DNA from: Rhodococcoides kyotonense
GTDB lineage: Bacteria > Actinomycetota > Actinomycetes > Mycobacteriales > Mycobacteriaceae
Direction: 5' to 3'
Length of the DNA: 64,000 nucleotides
Assembly: GCF_001645385.1 (NCBI RefSeq)
Contig: NZ_LVHI01000003.1
Location: forward strand, 82,071-146,070
Shown: positions 1-11,329 of the stretch, one piece after another
How positions within the stretch are numbered: position 1 is the first letter of the stretch
Layout: every line of letters starts with the position of its first letter
The notes under the pieces: generated by a model
What the model was told of the DNA's origin: nothing
What the model saw: the letters and a program-made list of their open reading frames with translations, nothing else
The model's database searches: none
Program-made: the position numbers and the translations under genes

Positions 1-843
1 ATCGGCGCTGCGCGCCAGACCGGGAAACGCCTCGGGCGTCGACCGCGCGTGCAGTGCGTGCACCGCGAAGCGGAAGATCAACGCACGGAGCAGCATCTGC
101 GGCCACTCGGGCAAGTCCTCCCAGCGACCGACCAGAGCATCGTCCGCACCGCCCCACGAGATCGCGTCGACGACGGATACCGCCGCCGCCCACGCCGCCG
201 GTCGCCAGTACGGAGTGATGTCGGTGATGCCGGGGGCGTCGCTGCCCTCGAACAGAACGGTGCCGAACAGGTCGCCGTGGACCAGCTGATCCGGCGATTC
301 GACGGGTTTGCGCAGGCTCGCGAGCTGCTTGATCAGCTCCAGACTCTGTTTGCCGTCGTCGGAGGTCACTTCGGGCGCACCAGCGCCGCGCGCGGCACGC
401 AGTGGAACCGCCTCCCACGCGGCACGGTCGGCGACCGCGAAGACGTCGACGTCGGCCCACGGCGCGACCGGGAGCTGCGACAGGAACCGCGGCCTGTCCA
501 GCTGAGCCGTCGCGGCGTGCAGGCGAACCGACATCGAGACGACCTCGTCGTGCCGCGGCTCGGGTGAACCCTCGATGAACGTGTCCGCGCGCCAACTGCT
601 GACGACGTAACGCCCGTCGGTGGATCGCACCGGCCGAGCGAGTCGAACCCCGTCGACCACCAAGTTCTCGCGCACCTTGGCCGACCACGCCGCACGGGCG
701 TGGTCGGCAACGGGCGACAGCACGACGTCGCCGAGCCTCCAACCACCGTCCCAATCGGCCCCGAGCGGGATGGGAGGCACGTCGCGCAGCCCGAACGTGG
801 AGATCACGTGCTGAGGGGGTTCCACAGAGCTCACGTCTGTCAC
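1..843 (-). CDS. TIGR02569 family protein, APH-like fold (3' end outside window)
   Basis: Conserved actinobacterial protein matching M. tuberculosis Rv3205c by position (downstream of moeZ) and sequence style. The frame is open from GTG 843 to position 1, giving 281 codons, so at most a few residues are missing. An LVHGDLFG stretch near residue 190 resembles the Brenner/HGD loop of aminoglycoside-phosphotransferase-like enzymes, but the following Asn is not kept, so kinase activity is doubtful. It is last in a minus-strand group DUF3152-moeZ-this gene, 69 nt after moeZ. An alternative GTG lies at 834. The molecular function of the family is unknown to me. Confidence 0.8.
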   Translation of the reverse strand, partial: MTDVSSVEPPQHVISTFGLRDVPPIPLGADWDGGWRLGDVVLSPVADHARAAWSAKVRENLVVDGVRLARPVRSTDGRYVVSSWRADTFIEGSPEPRHDEVVSMSVRLHAATAQLDRPRFLSQLPVAPWADVDVFAVADRAAWEAVPLRAARGAGAPEVTSDDGKQSLELIKQLASLRKPVESPDQLVHGDLFGTVLFEGSDAPGITDITPYWRPAAWAAAVSVVDAISWGGADDALVGRWEDLPEWPQMLLRALIFRFAVHALHARSTPEAFPGLARSAD

Positions 844-912
844 GCTACCGTCGACCGCCCGCACCCCGGCGCAGGCGCGCGACGCACGAACCTCACGAGT
901 AATCGACCCCAC

Positions 913-2088
913 TCAGTACTGCGGCAGGCTCGGATCCACCTGTGCTGCCCACGCGACAATTCCACCCTGGAGGTGGACGGCGTCGCCGAAACCCGCCTCG
1001 TGCAGCACCGCGAGTGCCTCGGCCGAGCGGATACCGGTCTTGCAGTGCAGCACGATCCGACGGTTCTGCGGCAGCTCGGCCAGTGCCTCACCCGACAGAA
1101 TCCGGCCCTTGGGCACGAGTGTTGCGCCGTCGATATGCGCAATGTCCCATTCGACCGGCTCGCGTACGTCGATGAGCGCGACGTCGTCGGAGCCCTTCAT
1201 CAGCGCGGCCAATTCCGCCGGGGTGATCGTCGACCCGTCCGCGGCAGCCGCGGCCTCGTCGGACACGACCCCGCAGAACGCGTCGTAATCGACCAGTTCG
1301 GTGATCGGTGTTCGGTCCGGATCGCGTTGCACCCGCAACGTCCGGTAGTTCATCGACAGGGCGTCGTAGATCATCAACCGACCGAGCAGCGTCTCGCCGA
1401 TGCCGGTGACGAGTTTGATCGCTTCGGTCACCATGACCGAGCCGACCGACGCGCACAGCACGCCGAGAACACCGCCCTCGGCGCAGGACGGCACCATGCC
1501 GGGCGGCGGCGCCTCGGGATACAGATCCCGGTAGTTCAGGCCGACGCCACCGGGTGCGTCCTCCCAGAACACCGACACCTGACCTTCGAACCGGTAGATC
1601 GAGCCCCACACGTACGGCTTGTGCGCGAGTACGGCCGCGTCGTTGACGAGGTACCGGGTCGCGAAGTTGTCCGTGCCGTCCAGAATCAGGTCGTACTGTT
1701 CGAACAACGCCACGGCGTTGGTTCGATCGAGTCGGAACTCGTGCAGCCGGACGTCGACGCCGTCGTTGATCTCGCGTATCGACTCGGCCGCGCTCTGCGC
1801 CTTCGATCGGCCCACGTCGGACCGACCGTGGATGACCTGACGCTGAAGGTTGGACATCTCGACGACGTCGTCGTCGACGATGCCCAGCGTGCCGACGCCT
1901 GCCGCGGCCAGATAGAGGAGTGCGGGCGAGCCGAGGCCACCCGCACCGATGACCAGCACACGGGCGTTACGGAGTCGACGCTGACCGAGAGTGCCGACGT
2001 CGGGAATGATGAGGTGCCTGCTGTAGCGCGCGACGTCCTCGTGGGACAGCGGCGCCGACGGTTCCACCAGCGGGGGCAGCTGGACCAT
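913..2088 (-). CDS. moeZ: MoeZ/MoeB adenylyltransferase-sulfurtransferase
   Basis: 391-residue two-domain enzyme. The N-terminal E1/ThiF-like half carries the nucleotide-binding loop GAGGLGSP (from residue 48) and LDGTDNFATRYLVND. The C-terminal rhodanese domain has its sulfur-carrying Cys in HCKTGIRS (about C349). The family adenylates the C-terminal glycine of small sulfur carriers (MoaD/CysO/ThiS type) and loads sulfur for molybdopterin, cysteine or thiamine synthesis in the cytosol. The two CxxC zinc pairs of E. coli MoeB are not visible; only FCGVV remains in the linker. Synteny matches Rv3206c. It lies 38 nt after the DUF3152 gene, so probably one transcript. Confidence 0.93.
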   Translation of the reverse strand: MVQLPPLVEPSAPLSHEDVARYSRHLIIPDVGTLGQRRLRNARVLVIGAGGLGSPALLYLAAAGVGTLGIVDDDVVEMSNLQRQVIHGRSDVGRSKAQSAAESIREINDGVDVRLHEFRLDRTNAVALFEQYDLILDGTDNFATRYLVNDAAVLAHKPYVWGSIYRFEGQVSVFWEDAPGGVGLNYRDLYPEAPPPGMVPSCAEGGVLGVLCASVGSVMVTEAIKLVTGIGETLLGRLMIYDALSMNYRTLRVQRDPDRTPITELVDYDAFCGVVSDEAAAAADGSTITPAELAALMKGSDDVALIDVREPVEWDIAHIDGATLVPKGRILSGEALAELPQNRRIVLHCKTGIRSAEALAVLHEAGFGDAVHLQGGIVAWAAQVDPSLPQY

Positions 2089-2126
2089 GTCGTTCGTTCT
2101 CTCTTTCAGCGCGGGCGTCGACCAGG

Positions 2127-4230
<2,104 letters not shown>

Positions 4231-4261
4231 TTCGACTCCGCCCGAGTACCCGCAGACGACC

Positions 4262-4292
4262 GAGGCCCCGTATCGATTCGATACGGGGCCTC
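4262..4292. terminator. Bidirectional hairpin terminator, TetR / DUF3107
   Basis: A 31-nt near-perfect palindrome: GAGGCCCCGTATCGA pairs with TCGATACGGGGCCTC around a single central T. It lies between the convergent 3' ends of the TetR gene (4230) and the DUF3107 gene (4310). There is no long T tract, which is common in high-G+C actinobacteria. Confidence 0.8.
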
Positions 4293-4309
4293 GCGTTCGT
4301 CCACGACGT

Positions 4310-4534
4310 CTAGGTGGCGAATCCGACCTTGCGAGCGTCGGCGGGGCCGATCTCGACGTAGGCGACCTTCGAGGTGTGGATCAAAAACTTGCGGCCCTTC
4401 TCGTCGACGAGCGACAGCACGCCGTCCTTGCCCTCGAGCGCCGTGGCGACGAGCGCTTCGACCTCGTCGGGCGACTGAGCGCTGTTCACCACGAGCTCGC
4501 GAGAGCTTTCCGACACACCGATCTTGACCTCCAC
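4310..4534 (-). CDS. DUF3107 protein (TB9.4-like)
   Basis: 74-residue small acidic protein beginning VEVKIGVSESSRELVV, of the actinobacterial DUF3107 family (Rv3208A/TB9.4). GTG 4534 was chosen because GGAGG sits 6 nt before it; the open frame runs further upstream but without a better ribosome site. It is co-directional with the ferritin-like gene upstream (5' end at 5380) and convergent with TetR. Function is not established; I see no catalytic motif. Confidence 0.85.
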   Translation of the reverse strand: MEVKIGVSESSRELVVNSAQSPDEVEALVATALEGKDGVLSLVDEKGRKFLIHTSKVAYVEIGPADARKVGFAT

Positions 4535-4660
4535 GGCCAACCTCCGAACTCCTAGAGAAACTTCAGCTGCTTCGCCCAGGCTAGTGCAGCCGGACCGACC
4601 CACGCGCGCGACTGGCACGTGCTGTCAGCGAACACGCGCACGGCCGCACGACGAGAGAAC

Positions 4661-5380
4661 TCAGACGAGGCCGAGGACCTTCATGCGTTCGGCGTGCTGC
4701 TCCTGCATGCGGTCGAACAGCGCAGCCACGCCGTTCAGATCTCCCGACGCCGTGATGACGAGATCGGTCAGTTCCTCGCGCTGGGCCAGCACGTACTGCG
4801 CCTGGGTGATCGCTTCACCCAGCAACCGCCTGCCCCACAGCATCAGTCGCGCCTTGTCCTGCGAGCTGGCTTTCACTCGCGTCGAGACCTCGTGGACGAC
4901 GAACTCCGAGTGGCCGGTCTCGGCGAGCACCTCGCGGACCGTGGTAGCGACGGCCGGATCGAGGGTGTGCGCGATCTCGCGGTAGAAGTCGGCGGCCAAC
5001 CCGTCGCCGACGTGCGCCTTGACCAGCGTTTCCATCCAGGTCGACGGGTTCGTCGAGGCGTGATATTCGTCGAGCGCGCGAACGTACGGGTCCATGGCGG
5101 TGTAGACGTCGATGCCGCGATCGGACAGCGCCTGCACGAGGGTCTCGAAGTGGTTCATCTCGGCGGCGGCCATGCTCGCGAGTGCGACGCGTCCCTGCAT
5201 CGTGGGTGCCATGCGTGCGTCCTCTGCCAGACGGTAGAACGCCGAGATCTCGCCGTACGCCAGCACAGCCAGCAGCTCGGCGACACCGGGATGGTCGTAC
5301 GCGATCCGAGGTTCGTCGGTATCGCTCCCGACCGTTGTCGACGGGTCGGTGGTCACGGCGTCTGGCGAGTGGGCTCCCAT
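4661..5380 (-). CDS. Ferritin-like fold protein (Rv3210c family)
   Basis: 239-residue all-helical protein with spaced Glu/His residues typical of a four-helix di-iron bundle: YGEISAFYRLAEDA, MAAAEMNHFETLV, then HSEFVVHEVS and a final helix. Homologs are annotated as ferritin-like or MiaE-like. It sits beside the rhlE helicase exactly as Rv3210c does. A di-iron site is inferred from motif spacing only; the substrate is unknown. It starts at ATG 5380, divergent from rhlE. Confidence 0.8.
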   Translation of the reverse strand: MGAHSPDAVTTDPSTTVGSDTDEPRIAYDHPGVAELLAVLAYGEISAFYRLAEDARMAPTMQGRVALASMAAAEMNHFETLVQALSDRGIDVYTAMDPYVRALDEYHASTNPSTWMETLVKAHVGDGLAADFYREIAHTLDPAVATTVREVLAETGHSEFVVHEVSTRVKASSQDKARLMLWGRRLLGEAITQAQYVLAQREELTDLVITASGDLNGVAALFDRMQEQHAERMKVLGLV

Positions 5381-5749
5381 GACGGCAATCTTAAGGCTCG
5401 GACGCGCCCGTCACATGTGTCGTTCGGGCATGCGAAAGCTCACACCGTCCTGCCACGTCGACGCGGTGGTCGGACGCCTCGATACCCGCTTCGCGGGCTC
5501 GGCAAGTTACCATGGTCCTCGGATCGACGCGCGGACCGAAGACACGGACCGATTTTCACCGCGAAGATTCACGACAATGTGTGCGCACCCGCCCCGGGTC
5601 GCTCCGACTGCTTCGCCGATCGTGTGTCTATTTCCGACACGGCTGAGGCTCGCTGCGACATCACATCGGGACGAGGGCATCGACTTCGGCCGGCAATAGG
5701 CCTGTGCCCTTCTTCGTGCGTACGTGTGACCACGAGGAAGGCCAGAACC
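5381..5749. other. Intergenic leader between ferritin-like gene and rhlE
   Basis: 369 nt between divergent genes. The rhlE frame is open through it, but base use is mixed and coding character is lost before about 5726, so I treat it as promoter plus a possibly long rhlE 5' leader. I see no riboswitch or convincing hairpin. A GAGGAAGG ribosome site ends at 5741. Confidence 0.5.
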
Positions 5750-7357
5750 CTGAGCAAGATCATCGTCGACCAGGAAACCGAGACCGGCGACACCACGTTG
5801 TCCGCACAACTCGACGACACACACGTTCCGCCCACATTCGCCGAACTGGGAGTTCGCGACGACATCGTCCGCTCCTTGAAAGAGATCGGCATCGAGCGCA
5901 CCTTCGCGATCCAGGAGTTGACGCTCCCGCTCGCGCTCGCAGGCGACGACCTCATCGGCCAGGCACGCACCGGCATGGGCAAGACGTTCGGATTCGGCGT
6001 GCCGTTGCTGCATCGCGTCGCGACCACCGACTCCGGTACGACGCCGCTGGACGGCACCCCCCGAGCTCTGGTCATCGTGCCGACGCGCGAGCTGTGCATC
6101 CAGGTCAGCGCCGACCTCGCCAACGCGTCGAAGCACCTGAAGTCGTCGAACGGGCCGGTGAAGATCCTGTCGATCTACGGCGGCAAGCCGTACGAGACGC
6201 AGATCAGCGCGCTGCAGAAGGGCGTCGACGTCGTCGTCGGCACGCCGGGACGACTCCTCGACCTCGCGAAGCAGGGCCACCTGATTCTCGGCAAGATCGG
6301 AGTCCTCGTACTCGACGAGGCCGACGAGATGCTGGACCTCGGTTTCCTACCCGACATCGAACGCATTCTCGGCATGGTCCCCGACGGACCGTCGGCGGGG
6401 TCGACCCACGCGGGCCGTCAGACGATGCTGTTCTCCGCCACGATGCCCGGCCCGATCATCACCCTGGCACGCACGTTCCTGACGCAGCCGACGCACATCC
6501 GCGCCGAAGAGGCCGAGTCGTCCGCCGTGCACGACCGCACCACCCAGCACATCTACCGCGCCCACGCTCTCGACAAGGTCGAGATGGTGTCCAAAGTCCT
6601 GCAGGCGAACGGCCGCGGCGCGACGATGATCTTCGTCCGCACCAAGCGCACCGCGCAGAAGGTCGCCGACGAGTTGCTCGAGCGTGGCTTCGCCGTCGGC
6701 GCCGTCCACGGAGACCTCGGCCAGATCCAGCGCGAGAAGGCACTGAAGAAGTTCCGGAGCGGCAGCATCGACGTGCTCGTCGCCACCGACGTCGCCGCGC
6801 GCGGTATCGACATCGACGACGTCACCCACGTCATCAACTACCAGTGCCCCGAGGACGAGAAGACCTACGTCCACCGCATCGGTCGCACCGGCCGCGCCGG
6901 ACGCACCGGCATCGCGGTGACCCTCGTCGACTGGGACGACATCCCCCGCTGGCAGGCCATCGACAAGGCGCTCGACCTCGGCACGCCCGACCCGATCGAG
7001 ACGTACTCGAGCTCGCCTCACCTCTTCGACGACCTCGACATCCCCACGGACGTCACCGGTTCGATCAAGAAGACGCCGGAACCGAAGGTCGGGGCATCCG
7101 ACGCAGGCACCGCCGAGAACGACGACGCAGCCGACGCCGACGCCGACGCGGCCCGATCGAAGCCGCGTCGTACCCGCAACCGGACGCGCACGAGGGCAGG
7201 CAAGCCCACTGCTCGCCGCGCGGACGCAGGCGAGACCGCCGACAACGGCTCGGAGAGCGCTCCCGCCGACGCCGGCACCGAGGCTGCCCCGCGACGACGC
7301 CGTCGTCGTCGCCGCTCCCCCGCGTCGGCCGCACCCGCGCAGACCGCGTCGGAGTAG
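5750..7357 (+). CDS. rhlE: DEAD-box ATP-dependent RNA helicase
   Basis: About 535 residues. All helicase motifs are present in order: Q-motif region (FAIQELTLPLAL), Walker A ARTGMGKT, PTREL, TPGRLLDL, DEAD in VLDEADEML, SAT in FSATMPG, then ARGIDIDD and HRIGRTGRAGRTG in the second RecA domain. The C-terminal 110 residues are low-complexity, first Asp/Ala and then Arg-rich, probably an RNA-binding tail. The start is awkward: the well-placed GAGGAAGG site (5734-5741) points to CTG 5750, while GTG 5726 in the same frame lacks a ribosome site. It remodels RNA in the cytosol, in ribosome assembly or mRNA decay. Orthologous to Rv3211 by order. Confidence 0.93.
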   Translation: MSKIIVDQETETGDTTLSAQLDDTHVPPTFAELGVRDDIVRSLKEIGIERTFAIQELTLPLALAGDDLIGQARTGMGKTFGFGVPLLHRVATTDSGTTPLDGTPRALVIVPTRELCIQVSADLANASKHLKSSNGPVKILSIYGGKPYETQISALQKGVDVVVGTPGRLLDLAKQGHLILGKIGVLVLDEADEMLDLGFLPDIERILGMVPDGPSAGSTHAGRQTMLFSATMPGPIITLARTFLTQPTHIRAEEAESSAVHDRTTQHIYRAHALDKVEMVSKVLQANGRGATMIFVRTKRTAQKVADELLERGFAVGAVHGDLGQIQREKALKKFRSGSIDVLVATDVAARGIDIDDVTHVINYQCPEDEKTYVHRIGRTGRAGRTGIAVTLVDWDDIPRWQAIDKALDLGTPDPIETYSSSPHLFDDLDIPTDVTGSIKKTPEPKVGASDAGTAENDDAADADADAARSKPRRTRNRTRTRAGKPTARRADAGETADNGSESAPADAGTEAAPRRRRRRRRSPASAAPAQTASE

Positions 7358-7368
7358 TCTCTCTCTTC

Positions 7369-8637
7369 GTGCTGGCACCGGAACGTCGACGGCGATCGGA
7401 TCTCGTCGCGGCGGCGGTGATCCTCGTCGTCGTGGTGCTCGGACTTGCCGTCGTCTGGCTCAGGAGCGACGCACACGGAACGACGGACACCGTCGCGACG
7501 TCGCCGCTCCCCCAGACCGACACCGCGACAGCGGTGCCGACGGCGTTGACCGAGCTCTGGCGCGCCCGGAGTCCCGTCACCCGATCACCGATCGTCACCG
7601 GTGCCGCCGTCGTCACCGGGGACGGTGGCACCGTGGAGGGACACGACCCCACCACGGGTGACGTCGCGTGGTCCTACGAGCGGGACCGAGCGTTGTGCGA
7701 CGTGACCGACGCCTGGAACACGGCGGTCGCGATCTACTCCGACGATCGCGGCTGCTCACAGGTCACCGAGCTCGACGGTGCGACCGGCATGCGGAAGGCA
7801 CAGCGCACCTCCGATGCCGACGCCGCAGTTCGGACCACCGACGACGGCACGTATCTGACCTCGCGAGGTGACACCCGCATGGAACTGTGGCGGTCGGATC
7901 TCGTGCGCACACTCGAGTACGGCCGCGTCGATGCTCCGGTCAATCCGAACTCCCAACCGCGCACCGGTTGCACATTGCTGTCGTCGGCGTCGAACTCCTC
8001 GCGCGTCGCAGTGCTCGAACGGTGCCCCGGCGAGGACGCCGCACGTCTGACGATGCTGAACCCGGCGCCGAAGGACGCGCAGCAGCCGGAGGTATACGGC
8101 TCGTCCGTCGTCGCAGCGCTCACCGGCCCCGAGGGCGAGATCGACGGCGCCACCGTGTTGGTCGCGTCGGGAGACCGTGTTGCACTTGCCATTCCGGCGT
8201 CGCCAGGCGAGCCCGCGCGGGTCGCGATCTTCGACGGCACCGCGCAACAACTGTCGGAATTCGACCTACCCGACGCCGTCGCGGGCGCGGGTCCGTTTCC
8301 GAACGACGACACCGTCGTCAAGGCAGCATCGGTGTTCGCGTGGTGGACCGGAACCGCCACGGTCGCGCTGGGACTCGGCGACCTGTCACCCGTCTGGTCG
8401 CTGCCGTCCGCGCTCGGCCCGGGAGCGGTCATGGCAGGCAAGCTTCTCGTGCCCGTTCCCGACGGCATCGCAGTACTGGACCCCGGCACCGGTTCGCCGG
8501 GCAGCACCATTCCGGTGGATCGGGCCGGCTACACGGGAATGGTCGGTATCGCGGTCGTCGGCGACGTCGTCGTCGAACAACGCGGAGAGACCGTCGTCGC
8601 GCTGAGCGCCCCTCAGTCGCCCGCGGCCGGCGAATAG
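7369..8637 (+). CDS. PQQ-like beta-propeller membrane-anchored protein (Rv3212-like)
   Basis: 422 residues starting at GTG 7369, 11 nt after rhlE. A short basic N-terminus and one membrane segment (VAAAVILVVVVLGLAVVWL, about residues 13-31) precede an exported domain with repeated TGDVAWSYERD / TGSPG-type blades, as in PQQ-like or BamB-like propellers. Paired Cys may form disulfides. Function is unknown; probably an envelope protein. Its last 25 nt overlap the 3' end of the convergent parA-like gene. Confidence 0.78.
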   Translation: MLAPERRRRSDLVAAAVILVVVVLGLAVVWLRSDAHGTTDTVATSPLPQTDTATAVPTALTELWRARSPVTRSPIVTGAAVVTGDGGTVEGHDPTTGDVAWSYERDRALCDVTDAWNTAVAIYSDDRGCSQVTELDGATGMRKAQRTSDADAAVRTTDDGTYLTSRGDTRMELWRSDLVRTLEYGRVDAPVNPNSQPRTGCTLLSSASNSSRVAVLERCPGEDAARLTMLNPAPKDAQQPEVYGSSVVAALTGPEGEIDGATVLVASGDRVALAIPASPGEPARVAIFDGTAQQLSEFDLPDAVAGAGPFPNDDTVVKAASVFAWWTGTATVALGLGDLSPVWSLPSALGPGAVMAGKLLVPVPDGIAVLDPGTGSPGSTIPVDRAGYTGMVGIAVVGDVVVEQRGETVVALSAPQSPAAGE

Positions 8638-9410
8638 GTCTCGAGTTCCGACCCGTTCCAGTAGGCCAGCAGATTCGCCGCGAGTTCGCGATACGCCTGC
8701 GCGCCCTTGCTCTTCCGTCCCGACAGAACGGTCGCGCCCGAAGCCGTGGCTTCGGCGAAACGGACCGTCCTCGGAATCGGCGGCGCCAGGACAGGCAGCG
8801 AGTACCGATCGGACACGTCACCGAGAATGTCGCGGCTGTGCGTGGTGCGAGCGTCGAACAGAGTGGGTAGAGCGCCGAGCAGAGCGAGATCGGGATTGGT
8901 GATCTGCTGGACGTCCGACACGGTCCGCAACAGCTGGCCGACACCGCGATGGGCGAGCGTCTCGCATTGCAGCGGCACCAGAACCGAATGCGCGGCCGTC
9001 AGGCCGTTCAGAGTGAGCACCCCGAGCGACGGCGGGCAGTCGATCACGACGACGTCGAAATCGTCCTGCACCGACGCCAACGCCCGCTTCAGCGCGTACT
9101 CCCTCCCGGCTCGCATCAACAACAGCGCCTCTGCGCCCGCGAGGTCGATGGTGGCCGGCAGCAGGACGATGCCCTCGTCGGTCTCGACGACCGCGTCGGA
9201 CAGCGGCGTGTCACCGGTGAGGACGTCGTGCACCGACGTCTCGAGCTTGTCCGGGTTGTGCCCCAACGAGAAGGTGAGACAGCCTTGGGGATCGAGGTCG
9301 ATCACCAAGACCCGCTGATCGAGCGCGTGCAGTGCCGCCGCAAGTGATGCCACTGTCGTGGTCTTCGCGACGCCACCCTTCTGATTCGCAACCGCCAGTA
9401 CAGTCGTCAC
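8613..9410 (-). CDS. Orphan ParA/Soj-type ATPase (Rv3213c-like)
   Basis: 265 residues starting at GTG 9410 with a GAGGA site about 9 nt upstream. It has the deviant Walker A KGGVAKTT at residues 12-19, DLDPQGCLTFSLG (Walker A') and VVIDCPPSLGVLT (Walker B). The family forms ATP-dependent dimers on nucleoid DNA and positions cargo. No parB-like gene or parS-like site is next to it, so it is an orphan rather than the chromosomal parAB pair. Its 3' end overlaps the PQQ-like gene by 25 nt. Confidence 0.9.
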   Translation of the reverse strand: MTTVLAVANQKGGVAKTTTVASLAAALHALDQRVLVIDLDPQGCLTFSLGHNPDKLETSVHDVLTGDTPLSDAVVETDEGIVLLPATIDLAGAEALLLMRAGREYALKRALASVQDDFDVVVIDCPPSLGVLTLNGLTAAHSVLVPLQCETLAHRGVGQLLRTVSDVQQITNPDLALLGALPTLFDARTTHSRDILGDVSDRYSLPVLAPPIPRTVRFAEATASGATVLSGRKSKGAQAYRELAANLLAYWNGSELETYSPAAGD

Positions 9411-9459
9411 AGCGTTAGATCCTCGCTTACATCGGCGCTGGTGGCCAGACAAGACGACC

Positions 9460-9506
9460 GTGGGCGCGTCGCACACCCTTCGAGTCCGGATGGTCGACGC
9501 GCCCAC
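9460..9506 (-). terminator. Hairpin downstream of the MFS exporter
   Basis: Two perfect 12-nt arms (GTGGGCGCGTCG and CGACGCGCCCAC) are separated by 23 nt, lying 20 nt beyond the MFS stop codon and before the parA-like gene. It is a plausible terminator for the exporter; the loop is large, so confidence is moderate. Confidence 0.55.
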
Positions 9507-9525
9507 AGTGCAGATTCACGACGTG

Positions 9526-11013
9526 TCAGTGCATGATCACCGGTGCTGCCGAGTCTTTGCCCTCGGACGGGGTGACCTTCTTACGCGGCAGGAAGAACGC
9601 GGGGACGAACGTCAGAACGACCAGCACGAGTGCCACGGTGAACGTCGTCGCGAAACCGTCCGCCGAGATGCTCAGCGCCTCGACCGGCGATGTCGCCGAC
9701 TCGACGCCCTTGAGCTGGTTGGTCAACACGACGGACATGACGGCCGTACCGATGGAACCGCACGTCTGCTGGACGATGTTCATCAGCGTCGATCCGCGAG
9801 CCACGCTGTGGTCGGTGAGCGTCTGCAGCGCCGCTGTCATGATCGGCATCATCGTCGAGCCGAGGCCCATGCCCATCACGAACAGCCCGCCGAGCAGCAG
9901 GACGTAGGACGTGTCCGGCCCGACCTGTGTGAACACGGCCATACCCGCGGTCACGAAGACCAGTCCGACGAGCACGATCTTTCCCGGGCCGATGCGGTCC
10001 GCAAGCGTGCCCGCGATCGGCATGGTCAGCATCGCGCCGAGGCCCTGCGGCGCAAGGAGCAGACCTGCTGCCAACGTGGTCTCGCCGCGAATCTGCAGGA
10101 AGTAGCTGGGGAACAACAGGCCGGCGCCCATGAACGCGGTGATGAAGAACAGCGTCGTGACGACTGCGATGGTGAGCGCACGGTTTCGGAACAGTCGCAG
10201 ATCGATCAACGGGTGCTCGGTGCGCAGAGCATGGAAGACGAACAGCACGATGAGCACTGCACCGACGATGGCCGGGACGAGAACTCGCGTCGCGAACACC
10301 GTCTCGGTCTCGGGGATCGACGACACACCGAACAGGAACAGGGCGAGACCCGGCGACAGCATCAGCATGCCCAGGAAGTCGAACGACTCCGACGGTGTCG
10401 GTGCGTCCTGCGGCAGAATCACGACGGCGGCGATGAGCGCGACGATGCCGATCGGCACGTTGATCAGGAAGATCCAATGCCAGCTGGCCGCCTCGAGAAG
10501 CCAACCACCCAGGATCGGACCACTGATCGGGCCGAGCAGCATCGGCACGCCGAGGACGGCCATGACACGGCCGATGCGCTCCGGGCCCGCTGCACGCGTC
10601 ATGATCGTCATACCGAGCGGCATCAGCATGCCGCCACCGAGACCCTGGAGCACGCGGAACACGATCAGCGACGTGATGTCCCACGCGAAACTGCACAGGA
10701 CGGACCCGAGCACGAACAACACGAGCGCAGTGATGTAGAGACGCTTCGTTCCGAACCTGTCCGCAGCCCATCCGGTCAACGGAATGACCGTTGCGAGGGC
10801 GAGCGTGTAGCCCGTCATGGTCCACGCGACGGTCGCGTACGTCGCGTCGAACACGTCCATGAACGTCGGCACCGCGACACTGACGACGGTGACGTCGAGA
10901 ATCGACATGATCGCGCCGAGCACGACGACGCCCGCGACCTTCAACACGGCCGAGTCGAGCTTCTCCGGCTCGGCTGCACCCGGTGGCGATGATCCTGGCT
11001 GCGTCATGGGCAT
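9526..11013 (-). CDS. MFS drug exporter, DHA2 (14-TMS) family
   Basis: 495 residues and about 14 predicted membrane helices. Motif A is present as GWAADRFGTKRLY after helix 2, with GGGMLMPLG and the motif C-like GVPMLLGPISGPILGGW; this is the EmrB/QacA branch of proton-drug antiporters. ATG 11013 or ATG 11007 is the start; AAGGA upstream is spaced better for 11007. It has no counterpart at this position in the Rv3213c-Rv3214 interval of M. tuberculosis, so it is an accessory insertion. No regulator gene flanks it. The substrate is unknown. Confidence 0.9.
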   Translation of the reverse strand: MPMTQPGSSPPGAAEPEKLDSAVLKVAGVVVLGAIMSILDVTVVSVAVPTFMDVFDATYATVAWTMTGYTLALATVIPLTGWAADRFGTKRLYITALVLFVLGSVLCSFAWDITSLIVFRVLQGLGGGMLMPLGMTIMTRAAGPERIGRVMAVLGVPMLLGPISGPILGGWLLEAASWHWIFLINVPIGIVALIAAVVILPQDAPTPSESFDFLGMLMLSPGLALFLFGVSSIPETETVFATRVLVPAIVGAVLIVLFVFHALRTEHPLIDLRLFRNRALTIAVVTTLFFITAFMGAGLLFPSYFLQIRGETTLAAGLLLAPQGLGAMLTMPIAGTLADRIGPGKIVLVGLVFVTAGMAVFTQVGPDTSYVLLLGGLFVMGMGLGSTMMPIMTAALQTLTDHSVARGSTLMNIVQQTCGSIGTAVMSVVLTNQLKGVESATSPVEALSISADGFATTFTVALVLVVLTFVPAFFLPRKKVTPSEGKDSAAPVIMH

Positions 11014-11329
11014 CCGTCCTTCTTTTCTTCGCGAGCACGCCGTGCACGCGTCCACTGTGATTCGCGCGCCGCGACATCGAGCATCGGGCGACGAGACGAT
11101 CGGTCGAACCGTCGGCTGCGTTGACGGGGTTCGAGACGTCCTCACCCGCGTGGAACGGGCGAGAGTGCACGCGTTCCGGCCGACGGGAGACAGTATCGCG
11201 TTATCGAGCCGACCACTCAATTCATTTAGCGACCGGATCGGGCCGGACGGCTGTGAGACCGGACACGACGTCCCGTTCGTCCGATTCGGTCGAGCCGGAC
11301 GCGAAAGCCACAGTGCCGCACGGCACTAT
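11014..11329. other. Divergent intergenic region, MFS / phosphatase
   Basis: 316 nt between divergent genes. It contains two copies of GTGCACGCGT (11042-11051 and 11166-11175) and the small inverted repeat at 11312-11327. I see no gene in it. Confidence 0.45.
11312..11327. promoter_or_regulatory. Inverted repeat just before the phosphatase start
   Basis: AGTGCCG-CA-CGGCACT, perfect 7-nt arms with a 2-nt spacer, ending 2 nt before the first ATG (11330). The position fits an operator over the promoter or start site, or a small hairpin hindering initiation. Confidence 0.4.

Noticed and set aside
5704..7368. Upstream extension of the PQQ-like frame through rhlE
   Set aside because: It is the shadow frame of rhlE, Arg/His-rich without motifs; the true gene starts at GTG 7369.
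8613..9410. Chromosomal partition locus / origin region
   Set aside because: There is no parB, parS-like site, dnaA or rpmH nearby; the gene order is that of the Rv3213c orphan.
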